From: Cordilura impudica
Taxonomy: Eukaryota > Arthropoda > Insecta > Diptera > Scathophagidae
Length of the DNA stretch: 64,000 nt
Direction of reading: 5' to 3'
NCBI GenBank assembly: GCA_963682025.1
Contig: OY821519.1
Location: 252,452,116 to 252,516,115, forward strand
Below are positions 11,150-22,072 of the stretch, piece by piece (position 1 is the first letter of the stretch; every line of letters begins with the position of its first letter). The notes beneath the pieces were generated by a model, which saw only the letters and a list, made by a program, of their open reading frames with translations, was not told the DNA's origin and ran no database searches. Both the position numbers and the translations under genes were made by a program.

Positions 11150-11450
11150 AAAAATATACCATTATAAAGGTATTTCTTTGCAGATGTTCACCATATTTAT
11201 ATATGTGCACCATCTTGTACACTTTTTTTTTGAGTAAAATTCATTTAAAGTTGCCACTAACGTATTTAAGCTTGAAATAAAAAACTATACAATGCTATAT
11301 GTAACTTTATTAAATTTTTGTTGAATTGTGAAATGGCTATAATTGGTTAGCATACCGTTAGGCTCTTTTAAAATTATTTATGAATGAAAAATAAAATATC
11401 TTAGAACTTGCACTCGACTTTCAAGGACTGGGCTCTACTAGTATGTATAA
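11150..11450 (+). mobile_element. Repeat C, copy 2
   Basis: Contains CATTTAAAGTTGCCACTAAC, AAAAAACTATACAATGCT and AATTGGTTAGCATACCGTTA as in copy 1, and ends with GCACTCGACTTTCAAGGACT and CTCTACTAGTA, which matches the reversed end of copy 3. Confidence 0.75.
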
Positions 11451-11469
11451 ATATTTTTCTTGAAAATTA

Positions 11470-12215
11470 TGAACAAAAGTGTTAAGGTCAGCTGAGCCGA
11501 ATATTTGATATCATCCACCCATGTTCTAAGCACAATATAATAACCAAGGTTGTCAACACTAAGAGACAAATAAGACTAGAATTCAAATTATAACGGCTAA
11601 ATTTTTAAAATGATGTATAAAATCAATGAGATAATCTTTATTGACAAAAATTTCAGGTATTTTCTAGCATTGTTGATTGAAAGCAAGTATCAAATACAAT
11701 AAGCATAAATGTAAATTCATAAAATCACATTTTTTTTCGTTTGTTTATTAACGCGATGCATACACAATTTTTTGCTTGTTGTTGTTCAGATGTACAAAAA
11801 AATCAGCAAAAGCAAAAAATAAACAAAAATATGTATGCATCGCTTATACATATGGAATTTGCATATCTGTTACGTATAGACAATTATCACTATTTTTAGT
11901 TTTTTTATGTGAATTTTTATTAAAGCTTCTTTGCATTTGCGTACATCACTCCTCACCTACTCGGCCTAGTGGAACTAAGTTCAGTGCCAGCCTGTAGCAA
12001 ATTTTAAGCCTAAGTGGTGCGACCTAGTCGATCTTTTGCGGACAGGAGAATGTTTTCAACAGACAGACATACAGATATACAGACGGACACCGCCAGATCG
12101 ACATCTTTTATAAGGATCAAGAATATATATAGTTTATGGAGTCTCCGAAATTTATTTTGATGAGTTACAAACGGATTGGCAAACTGATATATACCCCCTG
12201 CACAGTGGTGTGAAG
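11470..12215 (+). mobile_element. Repeat B, long copy
   Basis: Starts with GTTAAGGTCAGCTGAGCCGA and ends with TTATAAGGATCAAGAATATA, GATGAGTTACAAACGGATTG and ATACCCCCTGCACAGTGGTG. Between lie a CAGACAGACATACAG patch and unrelated filler (11560-11940). The layout is that of dipteran mini-me/DINE-1-like elements, with a hairpin start and a TACCCCCTGCACAGTGG end. Confidence 0.7.
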
Positions 12216-13250
12216 GTCTTAAATTTTAAAAAATATTTTTTTAATTATCAAAAAAAATTAAAATTTATATATATGGATATATATTTTATTTATTTATTTA
12301 TTTTTGTATATATTAAAAAAGTGAAATTTTTCAATAAAAACAAATCTGAAGATAAAGATATAATAATTAAATTTTTCAAAAAAAATAAAGAATTTTCTAT
12401 TTAATAAAAAAAACAAAATTAAATTTATTTTTTAATTCTTTTTGTAAAGTTTAGTGCCAATACTTTCAATTTAAAATATTAGTTGAAATTATATTATTAT
12501 TTTTTTTTTTTTTGTTTATTCTATTTAACAGATTTTCGTAAATGACACATTTCAGTTGATTTTATTTACAGCAAAAGTTTGTGTTTCATTTATATTTCTG
12601 TTTTCTTAATTTTTTCTTTTTAATTTTTCCTTTTAATTCTCAATTTTTTAGCATGTTTTGTGTGTGTTTTATTTAGTTTTTTGCTATTTTTAAATAAATT
12701 TTGTAATAGTTTTTTTTTAATTAATTTAAAAGTGGAAGACACACATTGAAAATATTTTTAAACACATCACAACATTTCTTAAGCATGCGGTCATTTTATA
12801 GTTTTTTTTTCAGTTTGTTTTAATTTGTAAATTTGTGTTCTCTTTTTTTGTAAAATATTTTCAAAATTTTTAACTAAAAACTTATAAAATATATTATAAA
12901 AGAATCACAACTATTTGGGTAACATATTCTCGTCCTCTTTCTAAAAGAGAAGAAATATTGACCTCCTTTGTGTTATTCCTAGAGTATGTTATAGTTTTTC
13001 AAAGACAAAACATAACAGAATCTGTTCAAAGCACTTTTAAATATTACTCAAAAACAATTCCAAATTTAGTGGAGCAAACAAAACTAAATTGTCCACATCT
13101 ATTCTAGATAATTCTAAATTCAATATAGAGAGTATAATAGCATTTCCACTTTCCAATAGCTTGTTTAAATAATATCGAGCCATGACAGCCAAAACAAATT
13201 AAGTATCAAAGTCAAAGTTTTATAGATTCCAGATAATTCTAAATTCAATA
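12216..13250. other. Unassigned AT-rich sequence
   Basis: Long A/T runs to about 12900. A 21-bp motif AGATAATTCTAAATTCAATA occurs at about 13107 and again at about 13231, so a local duplication is likely. No gene seen. Confidence 0.5.
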
Positions 13251-14050
13251 AAAACAAGTAGGAAAATTATAGTCGGTCTAGAACCGACTATACGATACCC
13301 TATACCATGCGTTTAGAAACCCTATCTCTTAGGCCCAACTAACTGGACATTGAAAATAAGCAAAAACCAAATTTGAGTGTAATTTTTATTAATTTTTTCG
13401 GCTGCAGATATCAAAAAGTTCATATCGGATGCTATATCTATATGGGGACTAGGCCCAAAAATGGACCCATCCTGACCATGTTTGGTAAAGTCTTTTGTAT
13501 TTTGCAAAAATATATACGAACAAAATTTGGGAAGAATCAGTGCAATATTTTTGTTTTTTGATAGATTTAAGTGAAGATCGGGAAGCAGCTCTATTGGGGC
13601 CTATGACTAAGAGTTGTCAAAATAGGGAACATTTTTGGACTACTGATTAATGGATGTAATATATACATACAAACCCAATTTGACTAAGATTTGTATGATA
13701 ATTTGGATCTTATGGCAATATATGTTAATTACATAGGGGTCATTTGTATGGGCGCTAGGTCTGAACATGGACCCGTTCATGCCATGGCGGTTAAAAAATT
13801 AAAACCAAATTTCATCAAAATATATTCATATATGCGACCTGCAGTTTGATTACAAGCTTTATATGGACACACAGACGGACGGACGGACGGACGGACGGAC
13901 GGACGGACGGACATTGTTAAATCAACTCAGAAAGTGATTCTGATTCGATCGGTATAATTAAAGATGGGTCTAGGTCAAATATTTTTGGTTGTTACAAACA
14001 GCAGCACAAAGTCATTATACCCAAACCACATAGTGGTATAGGGTATAAAA
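13251..14050 (-). mobile_element. Repeat A, full-length copy, reverse
   Basis: Begins AAAACAAGTAGGAAAATTAT with the diverged palindrome at 13268-13292 (one extra A). It continues through GATCGGGAAGCAGCTCTAT, the (GGAC)n tract at 13874-13912, and ends CATAGTGGTATAGGGTAT. It is the reverse complement of copy 1 along its whole length. Confidence 0.9.
13874..13912 (-). repeat. (GGAC)n microsatellite inside repeat A
   Basis: About ten uninterrupted units, the longest together with the tract at 21964-22006. Confidence 0.95.
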
Positions 14051-14196
14051 AGTATAAAAAGGCTTTAGGCCAAGATCGCCAAAACAACTTAATTGTCAAA
14101 ATAAAAGTTTTACAGAAGTTTTATAATAAATTTTATTTGAAATTTCACAATTAAATGAATTTTATCTAAATATTCATAAATTATATATATGTATAT

Positions 14197-14757
14197 GGGG
14201 GGTTTCACGTCAAGAGCATCAACTTTTGAAACCGATGTCTTCCGATCGGGATGAAATTTGCACCAAGGTTAGTCCTATTGGATAGTAGTTTAGACACAAT
14301 TTTTCAATAAGATCGGTCCAGATCTCTCTGAGTTAGAGGGGATCAAAATTTGACATTTTGGCCAAACAGGTGTTTCTTCTCATCCATGTAACTTATTACC
14401 TATTGTTCTCAGAAAATTTTCTCCCAAATAGTTTAGATAGATATTTCTTCAATATTTCGGAAAAAATACTTTAAAAAAAAAAAAAAATTTTAGACTTTTT
14501 TTTTGCTAAAAGTGAATTTTTTTTTTTTTTTTTTTCATAAGAAAGCTTAGGATTTTTCCTTTAAGAGCTTTTTGGTCGCTTAGTGGGATGGGAGTGGGAT
14601 ATCTATCAAAATAATTGTTTTGTAACTCAAGGCAACGGTTTTTCAATTTTTCACAAATGCACCATTTTCAATTTTTTCCTAATTGTGTCTAAAACCTTAA
14701 AAATAAAACTTATACTGAGAAACCAGACAAACTAAACTTTCCGAAGGTATATAACAT
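14197..14757 (+). repeat. Left terminal inverted repeat of the transposon
   Basis: About 560 bp. The outer 270 bp are nearly identical to the right arm. The central A/T homopolymers (14474-14536) differ in length between arms. It ends at CCGAAGGTATATAACAT. Confidence 0.9.
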
Positions 14758-15091
14758 ACCTAACTAAAATTTTATACCCTCGATACTGTAATACCCAGAA
14801 TATGTTAACCTCAGGAAAAAAGTCGCTTTTTTCTATAGAAATGTTGAAAAATTATTATTTTTTATTTATTTTTAATAATAATTAAATTAATGTATAATAA
14901 TAATAATATTAAAAATAAAATGATAAATAATTTATTAAAATTTAATCTTAATTGCATTAGATCCATTTATATCATAACTATTTTTATACTAAATTTATTG
15001 TAGCTGATGAAGTATTTAAGTTTTGTAAATTTTTAAATACCCAGTCTTTCATCCAGCTTTTTTGTCGCCTTTATTTACAGCGTTTTTTTGT

Positions 15092-16305
15092 CTATCCTCT
15101 CTTGGCGTTACTAGGTTCAGCTGTTGATTTCGCTCCTGGTTTATTTGTTGTCTTTGGAAAGAAATCGCATTGAATAGAGGCAGAAAACTTTTTCAACTTG
15201 GGTCTTCCATCGACAAGCGGTATAAAAGCATGGTATTGAGCGGTGCCAGCGATTGTTATCGTAGCATCGAATCTGCTCTTCAGTGTTTTCAATGTTTCCT
15301 GATGATCCTCTTTGCTACTAACAACTATTTTAGTTTCTTTACAATAACTCTTTGCCCAATGGAATAAAGCAGTCGCATCTAAGACGCGATCTTGATGAGA
15401 GCACTGGAGGCTATACTTCGCTGCATTTCTTTTAAGGTTTGCTCCAATACCATCACATGCTCCTTTACAATGAGCAGTAGGATGAAAATGCCACTCAGCT
15501 GGCATTCCAAAATCTTTTTCATAGGCCATAAGATTTGCCAGGCTACTTTTGTTTTTAAAATGTTGACGAGCTCCGTCCGAAACGTAGTGTACCTTCCTTA
15601 CTGTAATTTTAGATTTTAGAAATTTTAGTATTCTCTTCTGGTACTCATAAACTGCAACGGTATCATGTTTTAAATCGTCGGATATGATTGCCATACTTTT
15701 GTATTCCAGTTTTTCATCTTTCATGTAGTAAATAACTACTGTGAATATAGTTGCTTGATCGTTATTGAAGTGGAATGCTTGTATGGCATCCTGAAGAACA
15801 TATTTATAGTTTTCTGCGAAATCATATGAAATAACGAATTCACCAGACTTCAAATGTATCTTCAAATCTTGAAGAATGACCATTGCTCTTTGACTAAAAA
15901 GTCATGGTTTCTCAAGTGTAGCAATCCTGTACACATTTCTTCCACAAAATCATCCACATTTAAAATGATTGTTTTCAATGTGCATCTGTCAGTCTGAATC
16001 CAAGGATCAAATTTGACCTCCTCTATATATTCTCGATCTAAAGAGTTGATTAAATTTTCTTTGATGAATGTGTTTTTCGGGCAATTGGTACATTCACCTA
16101 AGTGGCAAGAAGTTGTTGCATTAGGACACATAGCCAATTTAAGGCAATCGCGGTAATCGTGTAAATATTCTGCCGAATCATCTGTTAAATACTTTAAGTT
16201 GATTTCCTTCCACATCAGTTTAACATTTTCATGGTAAATTTGGGTTAATTTCGTGAAGCCAGATTGAAATGTTGCAAATAACTGTTTCAGGTTACACATA
16301 ACCAT
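15092..16305 (-). pseudogene. Transposase of the long-TIR element, frameshifted
   Basis: Two overlapping minus-strand frames make one protein. The first (16305-15862, 147 codons) carries a cysteine cluster C60-x6-C67-x4-C72-x2-C75 and ends near LRNHDFLVKEQ. The second (15883-15092, 263 codons) carries ISYDFAENY (D21), VSDGARQHFKNK (D103) and AEWHFHPTAHCKGACDGIG (E130, D144). The pattern DFAENY, SDGA-HFKNK, WHF-A-H-KG-CDGIG is a recurrent RNase-H-like transposase signature in insects, cnidarians and planarians. The frames join around 15873, where loss of a single base explains the break. The first frame starts right at the edge of the right arm, so an N-terminal DNA-binding part may also be missing. 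Role: cut-and-paste transposition; this copy is probably inactive. Which acidic residues are catalytic is inferred. Confidence 0.85.
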
Positions 16306-16330
16306 TCTCTTCTGTTATGTTATGATGTTA

Positions 16331-16915
16331 TGTTACATACCTTCGGAAAGGTTAATTTGTCTAGTTTCTCAGTATAAGTTTTATTTGTAAGGTTTTACAC
16401 ACAAATAGGAAAAAATTCAAAATAGTGCATTTGTGAAAAATTGAAAAACCGTTGTCTTGAGTTACAAAACATTTATTTTGATAGATATCCCACTCCCATC
16501 CCACTAAGCGACCAAAAAGGTCTTAAAGGAAAAATCCTAAGCTTTCTTATGAAAAAAAAAAAAAAAAAAAATGCACTTTTTGAAAAAAAAGGCAAAAAAT
16601 GCTTTAATTTAGCAAAAAAAAGTCTAAATTTTTTTTTTTTAAGTATTTTTTTCCGAAATATTGAAGAAATATCTATCTAAACTATTTGGGAGAAAATTTT
16701 CTGAGAACAATAGGTAATAAGTTACATGGATGAGAAGAAACACCTGTTTGGCCAAAATGTCAAATTTTGATCCCCTCTAACTCAGAGAGATCTGGACCGA
16801 TCTTATTGAAAAATTGTGTCTAAACTACTATCCAATAGGACTAACCTTGGTGCAAATTTCATCCCGATCGGAAGACATCGGTTTCAAAAGTTGGTACACT
16901 TGACATGAAATCCCC
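16331..16915 (-). repeat. Right terminal inverted repeat of the transposon
   Basis: Reverse complement of 14197-14757, from ATGTTACATACCTTCGG to CTTGACATGAAATCCCC. It likely also holds the transposase promoter, since the coding frame begins about 25 bp inside it. Confidence 0.9.
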
Positions 16916-18184
16916 ATATATATATATGTACATATATAAGTTTAAAACTGTTTTTTTTTAATTCTTTCAATATTTCAAATTTAATTCTCCATATAACAAA
17001 CATTATATTTTAATCTCATATTTCTGGAAATAAATCGTTGAAAATGTTAAGCACCTTAATTTAATAAAAATCAATGAAAATAAACTTTCTCCTTTATTAA
17101 TTGAGATCACTCGTTTAAAATTGAAAAAAAAGTTAAGTATAAATATTAACTATTCAGTGAAATCATTTTGAATGAAAAAAACAAAAACAAATTATATCGT
17201 AACATTATTTTATTTTATTTTTTTCATTATATATATATGGTATATGAAGAAGAAGAATATGCGATTAAATATTAAAATCATTGACTCGTTATTTTCTCGT
17301 TATTTTCTATAGAACGACAAAAACAATGCGGCCGTCAAACGAATTGCCAATATGTTGGAAATTTCCTCCTTTTAGATGTCAAGTGCTGTCCTGAGTTGCA
17401 AGTGACATCATATTACCGCACGTTTTCCTATAACTGGCAAGAATTTAAAATGACATAATGAAAACCAGGCATAGGACTAAACTAATAAAAAAAAATTATA
17501 AATAAGTAAATTAACCCCTTATCCCTTTTTCGGAGCTTCAGCCATAGATCTTTGAATTGCCTTTGTATCAATTGGTTTCAGCTCCGTTTTTATGTTATTA
17601 ACTAAGCAGCTATTTTTTTTGCACGGTAGCCGTTTCCCTATACATAATACTCTCTTAAAATTTTCCAAAAAATAAAAGTTTTTAATGTTTGATACCTTTC
17701 GAATTCAATTTTTTATCGTTTTAAGTTTTTGATTTTAGGCTAAGCGTAATGTGAAAACGTTAAATAGGGTCAGAAAATTAGTTTGTTTCATTATTGGTAC
17801 TTTCCTATAAATTTCTGAAAAGCTAGAATACATTTTTCATTAGAAATTTACGCCTTGGCAGCTAATCTTCCATTGAAAAATACTACTTCATATCGCCAAA
17901 CACAGTAAAACATTTTCTGGGACCTACGTCATAATTACATATTTGAATTTTTCCGTTGCTTGCTGACTGGAAGACTAAAAATAATGTTTTGACTGGTATT
18001 TAACGTTACTTTCTGAGTGTATGTCAATAAAAATACGCGACAAATTTTTATTATATAAAAATATCATTTTCTTCCTCATGTGCAGGCCTATTTTTGATTT
18101 TTCATATGTTTGAAGTGAATTTTATTAGAAGTATTTGTTGAAATTTTATAACTAGCACAAATTAAAAAAAAATATTTTTTCAAT
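16916..18184. other. Unassigned sequence
   Basis: AT-rich to 17300. From 17300 to 18000 the sequence is less repetitive and unrecognised; one open run on the minus strand is listed separately. Confidence 0.4.
17519..17705 (-). other. Open run of 61 codons without start, unknown
   Basis: A minus-strand frame stays open from a TGA upstream to a TAA at 17519-17521. Its last half reads NNIKTELKPIDTKAIQRSMA then EAPKKG, with mixed, non-homopolymeric codons unlike the A/T-run frames around it. There is no ATG at the beginning. It could be the last exon or remnant of a mobile-element or host protein, or chance. I recognise no family. Confidence 0.2.
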
Positions 18185-18475
18185 CAAAACCACAACTACC
18201 GGTTTCCGTCCATTTGTCTGTGTTTCCATGTAAACCAGGGTCGAAAATATGAATATATTTTGATTAAATTTGGTATGTAAGCACCCATAGGCCTTAGGAT
18301 AAATGCTGTTGATATTGGTGAAACTCGGTGCGTGTTCAGACATGTTACCCATACAATTGAGATCGACTTAAATTGCCATAAAATCCAAATTATCGTATAG
18401 ATCCCGATCAAATTTATTTTGTTTATTACGCCCACTAATTAGTAATCCAAAAGTAAACTCTGTATTTTATTTCCT
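18185..18475 (+). mobile_element. Repeat A, central fragment
   Basis: TCCGTCCATTTGTCTGTGTT, GAATATATTTTGATTAAATT, GATAAATGCTGTTGATATTG and GATCGACTTAAATTGCCAT follow repeat A order; both ends are missing. Confidence 0.75.
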
Positions 18476-18489
18476 TGCCCTACAAACCC

Positions 18490-18710
18490 CTTAGAAATGC
18501 GTACATAACATCAAAAATTCGATATGTATCCGGGTAAGAATAACCAAAAATAAAAATTATTGTCGATAATGGTTATTGTTAACCAAAACAATTTTTTAGT
18601 TGCTATAATGGTTATTCATAACCAAAAAAAAAAAATATTTCTCACTTCAATTGGTTACGGTAACCAAAATACTAAATATCTTATGATAATTGTTAAAATT
18701 TCCCTAAAAC
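18490..18710 (+). repeat. Repeat D, copy 1
   Basis: CGATATGTATCCGGGTAAGA, ATTCATAACCAAAAAAAAA, TCACTTCAATTGGTTACGGT and AACCAAAATACTA recur in the same order at 20630-20840. Rich in GGTTA/TAACC pairs that could fold on each other. Confidence 0.7.
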
Positions 18711-18841
18711 AAATAAATCGAATTAAAAAAAAAATAAAATAAATATTTTCCGTTCCTTATATTAAGTTTATCAAATTGTTTACTTTTAAAAATATTTAGT
18801 TAAATTTATAAAAAGTAAAATAAGTTCAGATATTATTAAAC

Positions 18842-19130
18842 TCTATTGACTCGTTTTATTATCGTTGGAATGTGCTTTGTGTAACACTATTCTATAGATA
18901 CAACCACGGGCAATTTTCTGCCGAGATAAATAAACTCATTCAAAGTACCGGAGTTTCATTTGGTATTACCCACTTCTCTAGTGGATCATATTCGTTTGTC
19001 TATTGTCCAGTGGAATAAACTCCCCGTACAAGTCATTCCTGACACTTACTACCTAATGAAATTTAAGTCCAACATCCACAGACACTACTACGTCTTTCTT
19101 TCTTTCCATAACCTATTTTCCTGAAAGCAA
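18842..19130 (+). pseudogene. Non-LTR retrotransposon RT C-terminal fragment
   Basis: Plus-strand translation gives SIDSFYYRWNVLCVTLFYRY, NHGQFSAEINKLIQ, then after one frame change RLSIVQWNKLPVQVIPDTYY and LMKFKSNIHRHYY. This is the C-terminal tail found after the RT domain of R1/Jockey-group elements (V-LFYRYYHG-CS, then LWN-LP). It is the same family as the minus-strand fragment at 22073-23100. No poly-A tail is visible. Confidence 0.8.
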
Positions 19131-19689
19131 CACAATGCACTGTATGTGTAGGGACTATCCCCTGAGTGTTGGTTTACAGTAAACATAATTCTTGGGGTAG
19201 GAATATATGTGAATTTATTTTTAAATACATAAGTAATACAATATCTTGTGTGTTAAGTGAAATGCTTTAAGAGAAAAACCACCTGTTCATTTATTATTTG
19301 GTATGAACAGAAAATTTGCATATACAACACGGAACATACAAAAGAATATTTATCTTCATTTGTATCTTCCAACTGTAATTTGTGATTTTAAATGTCAGTT
19401 GGGTCTGAGCTTTTAGCAACCCAATAATTACGAGGATATTATATTTGAAAACCAAGCAAAGCAAAACCAATCGTAGTCTTCATAAACCTGACCTTACCAA
19501 ACAAATAAACATGATGTTCCTTATATATATTTTTTTTTTTAATGAACAATCCTCTGATTATGAGTTAATGATTGGTTATAATTTAAATATACTATTTCAT
19601 AAAAACGATACTAAACCTAATAATTTGAACTAGGATATGTTGAAAGAAATGTGGAGATAGAGTGGAGGTTTGCCTACCCAGTAAAAAGT

Positions 19690-20035
19690 TAGAAATATAG
19701 TCAGTCTAAACCGACTATACGATATACTATACCATGTGTTTAGAGAAAGGGTCTTAGGTTCAACTAATTGCATATAGAAAATAATAATAAACCCAGTTTG
19801 AGTGACATTGTTATCAATTTTTATGCCTTGGATACTATATTTATTTGGAGACTAGGCCGAAAAATAGACCGATCCTTACCATATTTGGTAAAGACATATA
19901 TTTTTTGCAAGAACTTATTTATACAAATTAAATTAAAAAAATTCTGCACAATATTTTATTTTATTTTTTTTGATAGATTTAAGTAAAGATCGGGACGCAG
20001 CTTTATATGGGGACAACGACTAAGATATCTTCTGT
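19690..20035 (-). mobile_element. Repeat A, right-end fragment, reverse
   Basis: Diverged palindrome TATAGTCAGTCTAAACCGAC, TACCATGTGTTTAG, ATAAACCCAGTTTGAGTGAC and AAAGATCGGGACGCAGCTTT match copy 1 reversed. Confidence 0.8.
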
Positions 20036-20292
20036 ATCTTCTACCTTTGGTAAAGTAAACAAAACGGGCAGTTTTGTAAGAATTGTTTATTAATTTTATA
20101 GATAAAACTAGCTGAGTCCGGTCCGCGTTGCTGGCCCGAAGAAAACATCCGCCCACAGATCAAAAATCAAATATCAGACTACAGTGTCACCCGAAAAGCT
20201 ATTCAGAAGATTCTGTGCCTTAAATACATTGCATTTAATAATATTATGAATATGACTGAAAAAAAATATACGTTTTCTTGAATATTTTAACA

Positions 20293-20427
20293 CCAGCGCC
20301 ACCTACAGGTGAAAAACTTTGTCAGCAACTTTAGTTTTATGTACATAATATATGTTGCGAATTTGAGCTAAATTGGACCGTAAATAAATTTTTTTGGAAA
20401 ATCTCGACCCCAGCGCCACCTATCAGG
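20293..20427 (+). promoter_or_regulatory. Two CTCF-like motifs in the same orientation
   Basis: CCAGCGCCACCTACAGG at 20293-20309 and CCAGCGCCACCTATCAGG at 20410-20427 contain AGCGCCACCTA, close to the known fly CTCF core (reverse AGGTGGCGCT). They lie 117 bp apart. They might equally be parts of an unrecognised repeat, since the preceding bases (GAATATTTTAACACC and GGAAAATCTCGACCC) also look alike. Confidence 0.35.
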
Positions 20428-20629
20428 TACAAAAAAAGTTATGCAAATCGGAGAACCAAAGGAACATATGGTATGAATACGAAGTCGCTAGCATTAGTGG
20501 TTCAACAGTTATTAGAGTACCAACATACGCACCAACGTTTTTATATATTAAGATATTATTTAATGGAAAAGTGGATTAATAATTAAACTTTAATTAGTTT
20601 AATTAAAGTAGTTTTATAACTAAACAACA

Positions 20630-20840
20630 AACCTCTTAGAAACGTATCCACTAAATCAAAAATACGATGTGTATCCGGGTAAGAATAACCAAAAAAAATT
20701 ACTTTCGATAATGGTAATCAAAAAATATTTTTGGTTGCTATAATAGTTATTCATAATAAAAAAAAAAATATTTCTCACTTCAATTGGTTACGGTGACCAA
20801 AATACTATATATCTTACGATAATTGTTAATTATAATATTT
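20630..20840 (+). repeat. Repeat D, copy 2
   Basis: Direct copy of 18490-18710, with GTGTATCCGGGTAAGAATAA and TCACTTCAATTGGTTACGGT; about 2.1 kb downstream of copy 1. Confidence 0.7.
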
Positions 20841-20984
20841 AAATTCATCAATGTTAATGGTTAAATAAGACTTTTTAGTCATTTCTCTTATAACTGTTAC
20901 GTCCCTGCTTAACACTAAGTAAATTATTACAACCAACTCACTGAATTTTTAACATTTTTAACTCACTGAGTTTCTAACATTTTT

Positions 20985-21262
20985 AATATTAGGTCATACC
21001 TTAGGACAATGATGCCCGATTTACCCCATTTTTAATAACAACGTGCTCTAAATAATGACAAACAATATTATTTTAATTTTACACAGGTAAAAGTTTTGTT
21101 TTTTGAATGTGTGTGATTTCAACAGACAGACAAACGGACAGGAGGAGATCACTAATTGACTTGAGTTGTTATAAGGATCAAGAATATGTATAACTAATGG
21201 AATATATATAATTAACGGAATAACAAATTTGTATATAATGTCCCCACAATGGTTTGGAAGGT
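20985..21262 (+). mobile_element. Repeat B, right half
   Basis: GATGCCCGATTTACCCCATT, AATGACAAACAATATTATTT, CAGACAGACAAACGGACAG, TTATAAGGATCAAGAATATG and a short ending with CCCCACAATGG. Confidence 0.75.
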
Positions 21263-21963
21263 TTGTCTTAGAAGATCATTTATGAGATACAAGGAAAGGA
21301 GAGCGAGAAAGGAAAGTACATTGTCACTTCGAGAGAAGTCAATACCGACACCAAGTCCTGGTCCTTATCAAATGTTGGATCAAGCATTTAGAGGGTAAAA
21401 TATTAATTGGTTTTACTATTTGTATAACTAGAATTTTTGAATAGATTGTAAATCAAGAACTAATCCTTTTTACGACTAGTTCAGATATTTCCAACTAGGT
21501 AGTGAATAATAATTTTCTGCGACTGAAGAATGAAACAAAATATATAAATTTCTTGTTTGATTTTTCAACAAAAAATTTAAGATTAATGGGACCAATTGGA
21601 TATTAATGCAATGTGCCTGAAAATATATACAGCCAGCACGTTCCTGTCAACAAAATTGTGAATGAAAAATTGCTTTTGATCCTTGCAATATCCATCAGTT
21701 GATTTGCCTCTACTTAGAATATGCCTTCTATTTAAAAAAAAATCTAGAATATATTCTGGATCTAAAGAACCATAAACGTTATAGATAACGATTGAGTTAT
21801 AAATTAATCAAGTTATAAATAAAATATTTATACCCTATACCACTATGTGGTTTGGGTATAATGACTTTGTGCTGCTGTTTGTAACAACCAAAAATATTTG
21901 ACCTAGACCCATCTTTAATTATACCGATCGAATCAGAATCACTTTCTGAGTTGATTTAACAAT

Positions 21964-22006
21964 GTCCGTCCGTCCGTCCGTCCGTCCGTCCGTCCGTCCG
22001 TCCGTC
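21964..22006 (+). repeat. (GTCC)n microsatellite inside repeat A
   Basis: About ten uninterrupted GTCC units. Confidence 0.95.
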
Positions 22007-22072
22007 TGTGTGTCCATGTAAAGCTTGTAATCAAACTGCAGGTCGCAAATATGAATATATTTTGACGAAATA

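Larger units (their letters stand above)
14197..16915 (-). mobile_element. DNA transposon with ~570-bp terminal inverted repeats
   Basis: The left end GGGGGGTTTCACGTCAAG and the right end, read reversed, GGGGATTTCATGTCAAG begin two matching arms that run through CAACTTTTGAAACCGATGTC, GATCGGGATGAAATTTGCAC and GGATGGGAGTGGGATATCTA up to CCGAAGGTAT. The flanks are ATAT on both sides, allowing a 2- or 4-bp target duplication. The 1.57-kb interior encodes one broken transposase on the minus strand. A 4-bp duplication with ends starting G-R-G would fit the Sola superfamily; that name is from memory of the family and needs a search. Confidence 0.9.

Noticed and set aside
15170..15619. Plus-strand frames over the long-TIR transposon
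   Set aside because: Antisense shadows of the minus-strand transposase.
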